Made by a program: the position numbers and the translations under genes. Positions 14,901 to 26,900 of a stretch of 64,000 nucleotides of DNA are shown piece after piece. This stretch comes from Phalacrocorax aristotelis. Taxonomy: Eukaryota; Chordata; Aves; Suliformes; Phalacrocoracidae. The notes beneath the pieces are model-generated. The model searched no databases. It was not told where the DNA came from and worked only from the letters and a program-made list of their open reading frames with translations. Position 1 is the first letter of the stretch. Each line of letters starts with the position of its first letter. The stretch covers positions 18,084,723 to 18,148,722 of the forward strand of contig NC_134282.1 in the NCBI RefSeq assembly GCF_949628215.1, in the 5' to 3' direction.

Positions 14901-17900
14901 AATGGTGGAGGTAAATAGTGATCTTTGGCTAACAATATTTATTGTCATCGTTATTAAAGTTCCAGGATATTTGCTATAAATAGTAGATTGTCTAAAGAGG
15001 AAAAAGGGAAAGTTCTAGGTGGAATTACACACACACAGAGTTGTAAAATCACCATTGTATTAAGGATGTTACAAGGCAAAATCAAATAGCATCAGAATTA
15101 GGATAATCTGGGAAGCATTGTCAGCTTCTGCATATGTGCTATGTAAAGTCCCCAAATGCGTCAAACAGTATTTTGGAATCTTGAATTTTGGTGCATGGAG
15201 TTTTGCTGTTTGAGCTGCTGGGGAAAATTTGCGGCAGTAGTAAATTGTCAGTGCTCTTGCCAACTGCTGTCGGAACAGGATGAGCAATTTTGTCAGGGAA
15301 TTTCATATTTCCAAGTAGCAAAAATGCCTTGTTCAGTAGTCTTGGGTTTTAATCCAAACATGCAAGCCACCTAGGAGGGATGGGTGTTTGTGAGTGACGT
15401 TGCTTTTTTGGACCTTCTCAATTTGTTGTCCTGCAGTCTTACAGTAGCACCCTCATATTTGTTCAAGAGATGATGGTGCTTCCCATGTTTCTTGATCTCT
15501 GCAGTCCTTCTCTATTTTAACTTCAAATAATCTGTTGCTGCCACTGCCTCACAGTTCAGTCCTCCTGTTTATATGTCCCAATTTAGCATTCTTCCAGGTT
15601 TGGTTTTTTCAGTCATTCCCTCTTCTACATTTTTTTGCACTGCTGATTGTTAGATCTCATCCCCATATACTTTGATTTTTTTTTTTTTCCTTCTTTCTCA
15701 GCTGCTCCTTGTTTTCCATTTCCCCTGATGGCTCCAGTTCATATTTCCTATCCGAGTCTCACTCTTACCAGCTAATCTTCTGTGCCCAACTCCCACTTTT
15801 TCTTCCTTATTCTCTCCTCATCCCTGCTTTATCTTTTGCTATCTTAGTCTTATTCTTCTCTGCCACAATATTTTGTTTTCTTTGCCACCTTCTAGAAATA
15901 TCTGAGGCTTTTTGGTTGACTCACACTCTTTTACACATTAACGGACAAAAAATTCAGTTCGAACAGTTAAATTCTGGCAAAGTTAGAAGAATTGAAGACA
16001 TGGTGTTATGGGAAGCTGTGGGCAGCGTTAATAACAAGTAGTGCTGCCAGCTCTGCCTCTAAGACTAACTGTATTTTGTTCTTTGGGTTTTGTACACCAG
16101 GGATTTGTACATCAAAGTGCCTCACTATATTTCTAAGATGGAGCATGGTCAGTTCATGAATAAGAGTATCTGAGAGGGGCACAAGCCATAGCACGTGGCT
16201 GTCAGTGATCCAGGAGATCCTTTCCAATTTTGTTCCTAACACACATACTGATGTCTTTCACCCTCTACTGTAATATTATTATTGTTGTTATTGTTAATAT
16301 TATTATTATGTCTAATAAGCAAGGCTGGAAAGAAGGGAGGGTTTTGGTTTGGTTTGTTGGGCTTTTTTAAGATTTGAAACTGAGATGGAGATTTAATGAA
16401 GCCAAAGTATATAGGAATGCTGTTTTGGATGGTTGTAGTAGCAGAGGAGTTGGCTTTGGCAGTAACAGTTGCTGGATTGTGTGGTGAGGCAAAGAGAAGT
16501 CTGTTTTAGGCAAGCAGGAAAGGGGTGGGGGAGTAGAAAAAGAATGTCTGCAAGAGAGTCTGGAGCAAGTTTGGGGAGAGTTTTAAGAAAAAGAAAGCTC
16601 TAGTGCTCAGAAAGGGAGCTTATGCTTTCCCCAGCATCCCCAGCACAGTATATTTCACCACGGTAGTTTGCTCAATGTCATCACTCTCGGTATCCTGGGC
16701 AGAATGTGTAAAAGCAGTGACAAGTAAAAAAATTGCCCTACATAGTATCGCCCACACAAGGAAAAAAATCAATACTAGCCAAACCGTGCTGTTTCTTGCT
16801 CTCATTTCAGTGGTTCCTAATTTTGTTTTTCACTGCTCTTTTTATCTGCAGTTTTATTTTAAATTGGTTTAGAGGGGAGTTGTTTCTTTCCGTACTGTCC
16901 TTCGTTATTTCCATATACACTTCTTATATTCATTTGCATCCAGATAACTTGGTCATGCTGCCCTCTGTTTTGTTGTTGTAGCAGTAAAAACAGTAGACGT
17001 ACCTGTCATATCCATTCCAATTTTTCTGACAGAGATGAATTAGAACCAAGAGAAATTATTCAGAATGTACACAAATTAATGATTTACAGTCTTGGCGTTA
17101 GTTGATAAATTTTGATAGATTGTTTCCAGTACTGAGAAAAAATCACAGTGTTTACCTTTTCAGTCGCTGCAAAAGTATCTGCGACCAGCAATTTAAAACT
17201 GTGCTTGATTCATGATTCTAATTGCCTTTTAAAAACCATTACTTTTATCGTTATTTCAAAATCTGATGTTTAACAAATGTTAGAGGGCCAGGCGAAATTC
17301 AAGAGCTTTCAGGCTGAGCTTTCCCAGACAGAAGAAAAACAGTAAGGCCTTAGTTCCTGACGTTGCTTTTGTGTTGGTTTTTTCCTCTCCTGTTGGTTAT
17401 CTAATTATGGGTGTTCTCTTTGTGTGTGTATGTCAAGTGGAACATGATCTTGATCAGATCGACTATATTGACAGCTGTGCCACAGAAGAGGAAGAGGAAG
17501 AGGTGAGGCAACCCAAGTGCATGGACTCAGACAGCCTCAGCTCACAGTTCATGGCGTATATTGACCAGCGGCGAATCTCTAATGAGGTGGTGCTTTTACT
17601 TAAATTAGATAAATTCATATGCTCCTGGAAAGCATTTGTGATGGTATTAATGCTTCTTGTCCTCAGAGGTTTTCTTTTCTTTTTAAAAAAAATTAAAAAT
17701 AAATTTAAAAAAAATTGTCTGATCCGGGGGAAGAGCAGTGTTGTGCATTGTGGAGGGTCAGAGCTGGACTGTTAAGCTGCTCCCAAGTGCCCGTTGCGAT
17801 ATGTGGAATAAGGCTAAGGCAGCCACACTGTTTTCCTGTCATGTGGGTTCTTGCAAGCTTGTGCTTTAGGCATATGGGAAGTAAATGGTTTTTGCAAAGG

Positions 17901-20900
17901 AGTGCTGTCTTCAGAAAATGCTGAAATTGATGCTTCCAACTGGTAATTTGTGATATCTAGAAAATTGTTAACCTTCATTTGTTAGTACTGAATACGTACC
18001 AGCTTGCTTAAGGGAAAAATATTGATTGTTATTAGTGTAAAGATTTAGTACAGGAATTTTGCAACTCCCTTAATTTGCCTGTTCGTGTTGATTACAAGTT
18101 ATTTGCCAGGAAACTCAGTCTTGAGTATCCATTTTAAGTTTAGACTAACGTAAATATTCAGAGTTTTCAGAAAGCCTACTATTTGCAGCAAACAATTTCT
18201 TTCTCTCTTGAGCAAGGCTTGAACCCACAGATACAGACTTAGATATGTATATAGTCACCTCTCTGAACAGAAAACATAATCTGTAGTTTCAGAAAAACCT
18301 GATATGAAACTGTTCTCAGTCAGTAAAGGACACAGTTAAATGAACAACAAGTAAAATTCTTGCTAGACAGGTTAGAAAATTATCCAGCCAGCTTTTTACA
18401 AATGTCCAGAAACTGACATGAGTAGCTCTGCACATTGCCCTGTTTTCTCCTTTCACAGAAAAAAGAGGGTGGGAGGCGGGAAGGCAAACTAGCCTCTCTG
18501 TTCTTTTTTTCCCAACAAGTCTAAACAGTATGTTTTCATTTTTGTTCTCAAGTATTTTTGTTTGAGCTGGTATGTAATACATGTGCTGGAATGCTACATT
18601 TTAGAAATCTCAGTAATGGTAACTGCAACGTAAGTACTGAGAGTCAGGATGTGTGCACCCGTTGCCCCGCAACATAAGGATGATGTTTGTTTTAATATAT
18701 TTTTTTGCCAGCATTCACAATACGCTATGCTAATACTACCTGCTTTAAGTGATTGCTTACTGTGTTCAAATGATGTCATGGTGCAGAGGAGGGTAATGAT
18801 TCCGGTAAAGTTACTGTCACTTTTCTTTAGCTCATGTCATTTCATTGCTTTCCAGCTGCACAAAGATTAGTGTGCAACTGGAGTTCCTTGGAAATTGTGT
18901 GAATTGCCAAAACTGGAAGCTGCCTTTGTTTCAGATGTAGAAGCCACTCCTGTGAACACATGGAGAAAACTGTTCCCTGTGAAGTCATTTGGACGTACAC
19001 TTTTGGAAAATTTCATCAGAAATCAAACATATAGAAACAGATTTTCAGCCACAACTGTTTTCTTTTGTGTTCTATGAGTCTTAATTAATACCAATGTACA
19101 CAGCTATACAGTTCAGTGGCTCACTGTACATACTACATGAATAACCTATCTGAGAAAATCATTGTGGTTGATATGCTTAAACAGTACATATTGTGCTGCA
19201 ATTCAAATTGTGTCCTTTCAAAGTTTTGTGTGTTTTGAAGCAGAAAGATATTTGGTCTTTGAAGAAAGAAAAAAAAATGTGGATCTTTAGTATTCATGTA
19301 GCAGCCTGGTCCCTATTTTGTCCCATTTATATTACTGTTTAGGGTGTTTAAAATTGGTGACTCAGATATCTAAGAGGGGCGTTCGTTTTCCGATTCTCAA
19401 ATTCAATATCAAATCACAAAACCTGACACCATTTGAAGCAGAGCAAGAACAAAACTCAGAAAAGGCAAATATTGGCAATACAACCCAAGGACTCTGCTGT
19501 AAGTCATAGTGAAAAGGCATTGATCAACATCAAAAAAGCTATTCATAGGGATCTATCTAACCATAAAAATTAAACTGTTTTCTTTTAAACTGAAGCAGTA
19601 GTTTCTCTAAAGAGACAATCCAAAATCTACTACTTAGGAAGGCTAACTGTATGCAATATAGCAATACACGTACCAGCGTGAGTGGAAATTGGCAAGTTAA
19701 TCTTGAAAAGTTGCTGTCCTCCTACATTAAAACTTTTACTGATGCCCATTAAAATGACACCAAGGGTAATATATCTCTGTTCCCAATGGGATAAATTATT
19801 TCACAGCTCAAATTAACCCTAAGGTGTTCTCATTCATCCCATGTTTTGCTTTCTTAGTCCCTCTGTGGCCTGTCTTTAGCGCATCATAAGAGAGCATCAG
19901 CTGTAGTATCCTGTATTTCTGAGAGTCCGAACTGCATTGCTGTACAATTGTGTATGCATTCTTCAGAGCTACATTTCTTCTCTGCATGGTTCTTAATAGT
20001 GGAGGGTTTTAAGCTCTTAAATTTATCACTAGGCATATTTAATCTTGAAACTAAAGTTTCTTTCAGTCACAGGAGAAAGGAAAAGTAAGCTTGCCTAGTT
20101 GGAAATTAACATCCCTGAGTTGGGGTTCTTTGTTGGGTATTTTGAATACCAGTAGTCACAAATGTTGCTCTACAAAGAGATTATTTGACATAAATGCACA
20201 GTATTCTGAACAAGTTGCTAAGAGTCTTCTCTGTTGTTTTCTTAGGGCTCACCAGTAAAGCCTGTATCCATCAGAGAATTTCAGAGAACAGAGGATACAA
20301 GACGATATTTACATCAAAACAGGTAAGAATATGTGGCAACAGTAATTTTATCCAAAGTTTCATGGTGAATGCAGAGCACATATTTCCTGAATGTGTTTAG
20401 GAAATGACATTGTTTTCTAGTGCTTCACCGGAAACTGCATGGCACTTCATGCTTTTGGAAGAAGGCACAGGTGACTCAGGAGGACTACAAGGATGTTGTG
20501 AGGTTATGCAGGGAAAACATTAGGAAGGCGAAGGCCCAGCTGGAACTTAAACTGGCCACCACTGTTAAAGATAACAAAAAATGTTCTTATAAATACATCA
20601 GTGACAAAAGGAGGGCCAGGGAGAATCTCCCTCCTTTATTGGATGCGGAAGGTAACCTTGCCAGGAAAGATGAGGAGAAGGCTGAGGTACTTAATGCTTT
20701 CTTTGCCTCAGTCTTTAATAGTCAGACTGGTCATCCTCAGGGTTGTCAGGCCCCTGTGCTGGGAGATGGAGCTAGTATGCAGAATGAAGTCCCAGTTGTT
20801 GAAGAGGTGGCAGTCACCGACCTGCTCCTTCACCTTGGATGTTCACAAGTCCATGGGGCCAGATGGGATCCACTCGAGGATACTGAGGGAGCTGGCAGAG

Positions 20901-23900
20901 GAGCTCGCCAAGCCACTCTCCATCATTTATCAGCAATCCTGGTCAACCGGGGAGGTCCCAGATGACTGGACGAATGTGATGCCCTCTGCAAGAAGGGTCA
21001 GAAGGAGGATCCGGGGAACTACAGGCCCGTCAGCCTGACCTTGGTGCCGGGAAAGGTCATGGAGCAGGTCATCTTGAATACCATTATGCAGCACACGCAG
21101 GACACCCAGGGGATCGGGCTCAGCCAGCATGGGTTTATGAAAGGGAGGTCCTGCCACACTAACCTGGTCTCCTTCTGTGATAAGGTGACCCACTTAGTGG
21201 ATGAGGGGAAGGCTGTAGATGTTGTCTACCTGGACTTTTGTAAGGCCTTTGACACTGTCCCCCCGCAGTTTTCTCCTGGAGAAACTGGCTGCTCACAGCT
21301 TGGACAAGTGCACTCTGTGTGGGGTTAAAAACTGGCTGGATGGCCAAGCCCAGAGAGTGGTGGTGAATGGAGTCAAATCCGGTTGGTGGCCGGTCACGAG
21401 TGGTGTTCCCCAGGGCTCAGTGTTGGGGCCAGGCCTGTTGAATATCTTCATTGATGATCTGGATGAGGGGATTGAGCGCACCCTCAGTAAGTTTGCAGAT
21501 GACACCAAGCTGGGTGGAAGTGTTGATGTGCTGGAGGACAGGAAGACCCTACAGAAGGACCTGGACAGGCTGGATCATTGGGCTGGAGCCAACGGTATGA
21601 CATTCAACAAGGCCAAGTGCCGGGTCCTGCATTTGGATCACAACAACCCCATGCAACGCTACAGGCCTGGGGAGGAGTGGCTGGAGAACTGCCTGGAGGA
21701 AAAGGACCTGGGGGTGTTGGCTGACAGCCGGCTGAACATGAGCCAGCAGTGTGCTCAGGCGGCCAAGAAGGCCAGTGGCATCCTGGCTTGTATCAGGCAT
21801 AGTGTGGCCAGCAGGAGCAGGGAGGTGATAGTGCTCGGCCCTGGTGAGGCCACACCTTGAGTACTGTGTTCAGTTTCAGGCCCCTCACTACAAGAAGGAC
21901 ATTGAGGTGCTGGAGCGTGTCCAGAGAAGGGCAGTGAAGCTGGTGAAGGGTCTAGAGAACAAGTCTTATGAGGAGCGGCTGAGGGAACTGGGGTTGTTTA
22001 GTCTGGAGAAGAGGAGGCTGAGGGGAGACCTTATCGCTCTCTACAACTACCTGAAAGGAGGTTGTAGCGAGGTGGGGGTCGGTCTCTTCTCCCAAGTAAC
22101 AAGCGATAGGACGAGAGAAAATGCCCTCAAGCTGCGCCAGGGGAAGTTTAGGTTGGATATTAGGAAAAACTTCTTCACCAAAAGGGTTGTCAGGCATTGG
22201 AACAGGCTGCCCAGGGAGGTGGTGGAGTCTCCATCCCTGGAAGTATTTAAAAGAAGGGTAGATGTGGTGCTTGAGGATATGGTTTAGTGGTGGACTTGGC
22301 AGTGATAGGTTAGCAGTTGGACTCGATGATCTTAAGGGTCTTTTCCAACCTTAACGATTCTGTGATTCTATGATTCTTTTATGAGTTATCACTCCAGATT
22401 AGGAATTTGCATTCTAATAATGGCAGTGACCAAAAGGCTTGGCTTTAAATTAGTTGGTTAAAGAAATCTGCTGAATTAAAGTGTATACTTTTAAACTGAT
22501 TTAGTATCTGCTTTTCATTATTTCATTTGTCCTTTAAGTAGTTGACTTAAGCTATATTATGTAAATTACAGAAGGGGTTAACGTTCTGCAGGTTTAGGGG
22601 AAGGATAAAGAGATTTACTTTTGAGTATCTGGTGTGCTATGAAGTTGCATTCTTGGTGGACTCTTGGTACCCCTAGTACTGTGCAAGTTTAGTTTAATTT
22701 AAGATGTGCTTTGCTGTGCCATAATCATGCACTTATATCAGGGGAAGAAGGGATAGGATGGGAGTCAACGCTGAAAGCAGGTCACTTAGTTGAATGAGGT
22801 AGACTCCTTGAATTACGTCCATACTCCTTAATGATTGCTTGTCTTACTGGAGGGAACGCTTATCCATAAAATATGGGTCAGAGTTAGAATATAAATGAGG
22901 TGGTTAGGTTTGAAAAGAGACTTCTGGGTGTCTAGCTGAAAGAACAGAAGATAAGCAAATGTATAGCTTCTTGCTAATGGAACGAAAATCAAAATTGATA
23001 GAACCTTTAATATGCCATTGAAGCATTTCAGTATCCTGTGAAATGAAAGTGAATGTGCAAGTACTCAGCAGAAAACAGCTCGATTGTACTAGGAATGTTA
23101 AACACACACACAAAAAAATAGACAACTGCTAGCCCTAAGTGTGTCATTACTTACATTGTCAGTAGAAATTAGTTTTTAATGGCATTCTAAAATGGTATTG
23201 AAAGAGGAAATCAAGAATAGTGTGTAAATATTTCCAGAGGTATGGCAACATTTTAATAGGTATTTTGGAATGTGCAGGGACAGTAGCTGTGCTGATCTGA
23301 AGGACGGTAATACATGTATCGGCATTCTTTATCCTGTAGGGTCTAGAGGTAAGGCATAAAATAATACAGTGGTCTGATGTATTCTCCCCAAATAAAGTGA
23401 GGGCTCTTGGTTTGAAAGACTGATTTTGTTTGTTTGTTTTTCTGTTTTAATATTTGTGGTCAACCTGGCAAGAGTTAGACTTTATAAACGCTGGATTCCA
23501 TGACATATCTGAAGAAAATGAGAGAAGGCTAGTTAGCCTTCTGTTACTGCTAAAATTGCTGTTTACACAGACAGAGCTGCTGTTCACATAGAGAGATTTT
23601 AATGATAAAGGAAATTGTAGTCCACCAGGGTATCCAATGTTTTCAAAATTTATCTTAAGGATGGCAGTGGATCTTCATGTGAATTGTAGCTTGTTATGCT
23701 GCAGCAGAGTGAAATTTTTAGAGGCACTAAGAACAGGTCATAATGTCATTGCCTTCAAAATTGTGGAAAAACAGCCATATGACAATGAGTAATTTTTTAT
23801 ATTTTAAGCTTGTATTAGCCAAATATTTCATTTGTAGCAACCACAAGCTGTAAACTGCTTCCACAATAATTCTGTGCAAATGCCTTGGCAGGCAGACCTT

Positions 23901-26900
23901 TTTTCTTTTTCAGCACATGGAGCTATTAAAACTCGTGGAGTTGGATGTAACACAGACTTCATCTTGAGTACTTATATTAGTTGATTCAATTCAGTAAATA
24001 GTTTGTGCCTCTGGACAGACTGTGGTGTGTTCCTGATGGAACGAAGCTGTGTATACTCTGTTCTGAATATGCTTCTTGGCTTCAGTTGAACTGAGTTCTG
24101 TCCGTTCAAAACAGCACAGTTGTGGATTTGTCATGTGTATCAGTGTGAATATAAGCAACAGAGGAGACCTGTAGCATATGGGTCTTCCACATCTCTTAAG
24201 CTTCTCTGTGCAGAACAAGTATACACACAGGCAGCATGACTTGACATTTGTTGGAAATACATTGGACAGTGTCTCTATTTCTTAGTTGCCCCAAGAGTGA
24301 AGGTTGCAGACTCTAGGCTGTCAAGAGTAGGCTACTCGGTTTCCATCAACTTTCTTTCTAGGAAGCAACATGGCAGGGAACATGCTGTAGACTGCGGACC
24401 TTGGGAATTGCTTCAGTGCTAGCAGCTGCCTTCTAGCAAAGAACTGACTGAAAAATTTCTCTTTTATTGTTGGTATGATGGATAAGAGACAGATCAGTTA
24501 TTTGTGACTTTGATGGCTTGTATCACTGGCAGTTAAAAAGTCATCGTTTGAACGGGGAAGATGATTTGTTCTGAAAATACCAGAGGATGCTAATGTTTAA
24601 AAATAATTCTGCTCTTTCCAGAGCAGAACAAGGGCCACAATAACCAGAACGTAGTCTTGAGAGAGATTCCATCTTTGTGTATTTTGGAATCATTGTTAAG
24701 CATTTTACATTTATTTGATTATAAACTGCAGTAGTTCTGATCTGACTTGGTATCACGATATGATTTCTTTAGTCATCCTAAATTTCACCTTTTTGGTTAT
24801 CTGAAGCTAATTGTCTAGGCAATTACTCTTACAAACCCAGCTGTAATATAGAGAAGAATTCATCTGACAGTAGTGTATATGCATCAGTGGCCAATCCCCC
24901 TTCCACCTGGTGTTCACCTGCAGGGATACTGATGAATTACGAAGACCTGAAACTCTAAATTTGATGCAGGACAGAGAGCTTCACCAAGTGCTAAGGAGTT
25001 ATGTGGACAAGACAGAGAGGTAGGGAAAAACCCATATAGTTTATACTGATTAATTTTTTTTTCACTCCCTAAATAACCACAGGACCCAGTTGCTCCTCTA
25101 AATGAGGATCATCTGAAAAGTTCTTGGACTGGTTACTTATCTCATTGTAATAGGCCAAATGTACACTCCCACTAGTACATCTTGAGCTGTAGAAAAATTT
25201 TATCACAATTCAGGAGAAGAGATAGAAATGACTGCACAAAATCTGCTATGCACAATGAGTTAAATCATTATCGCAGCAGTTGGTTTAACAGCTTTGCTTA
25301 CTAAGCAGTTACTCCTCTGACTTGACAAGATACTTTTGTGTCACTGACAACTCATGTATGAAAACTTTCTTATATTTAAGATAAAAGGTGTACTTACTCT
25401 CTGTTTTTCCATTTGTCAGACCCCCAGCTGATTCACCTTACTTTCTATCAAGTCACCACAGTCAGGTAACACATTGAACTCTACTTTTTTTTTTTTCTAA
25501 TAAGTTTGATGCAAGAGTGAACTTATGTTAGCCGTAAGACATGGACTGTTTCTCCATAACCCATCAGTTTTACCCTGTGTAGCTCTGTCTTTACAGCCTG
25601 GTGCACTGTTTTGTTCCAGGTATCCAATACAGATCCTGAGCTGCACCGCAGGCATATTGAGCGTACCCGTCGGGAGGCCCAGCTAGCAGCACTTCAGTAT
25701 GAGGAGGAGAGGATGAGAACAAAACAGATCCAGAGGGAAGCTGTCCTTGACTTTGTTAAGGTACCTCCCCTAGTAGCTACTTGATACTTTACATTTACTA
25801 AATCCCATAATGAAAATTCATTGCCAAGATCATTAATACTTATATGTTACCCTCGTGGGCATGCATGGCACTTTTATAAAGAAAATGGAGAATCAGCATT
25901 TAATTCCATTCAGTGTTATTGCTGTAGCTTAACACAGAGAAAACTAGAAATGGGGAGGAAGAAGGAAGAGATTTCTTTACAACAATCATATTTTGGGTAA
26001 TTGTGTATTTATACAGTCTGCCTCATTCTCTCAATTTTTCATTTGCATAGATGTGACAGGATTGGTATAAGAAATAAGGGGTCTTTATTTGAGAAGGCAT
26101 AGAGGCAATTTAATTTTGAAGACAAATTTGGCAGAGAAAAAATCAGTCGTGCACATAAGAAGATAATGTTGTCTGACCAATTTTGGTATTTTATGATGCA
26201 TAAATAAGTGACGTCCAAGTAAAGCACGGGTGCAAATTTATGGAACATTGGATACTCCATAGACACCTTCACTTTCTCTTTCAGTGCAATCAATATGAAG
26301 TAGTCTGCTGCTTAACACACAAACTTGTTTATATGCTAGTTGTCTTAAATGTATTTTACTGTTTGCTCTCTGGTGACCTACCCAAATCCTGCCGTCACAA
26401 ATTTAGTAAATGCTACAGTTAATATTTTGGGCTGAGGGCGGTGTGCAGAGAGGAAAAGAATGTTATATTGCATTTATGTGGTGTATAAAGTTGGTTTAGA
26501 AAAAGGTTTTTAGCTGCCTGAAACTAGGCTTTGCATTAGCACCAACTAATCTCAGGCCCCTGACAATGTTTTGTAGAAAAGCTGCTTTTATTAAAGATTC
26601 AGCTCAGTCTTTCAGTTAAGTCTTTAGATATTTAGGATGTGTTTTATTCGTTGATGAGCCTTTTGGGGTTTTTGTTTTTCTTCTGTGGCCTTTGTTATTC
26701 ATGAGCACTTTATTCTCAGCAATTAAATTCCTCCTTTGGGTTATATTTTGGGTTTTATTATGCCTCTTTAATATGCAAAAACAATTTGGGTTTTTTGTTT
26801 TCATATGGAATAAAGGCTGCTTTTTTACTGGCAATATCAGTGAAGTTTCAGCTCGGTGGAAACTTGAAATTTCCCCCTTGCATGTTTTATTTAAAAACTA

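Noticed and set aside
15709..16041. A 110-codon open frame with a hydrophobic protein
   Set aside because: It is produced by a C/T-rich intron tract. No splice sites link it in phase to LRCH3, and there is no known domain.
20420..22287. Five long open frames that look like genes
   Set aside because: Together they are pieces of one CR1 reverse transcriptase broken by frameshifts, not host genes.
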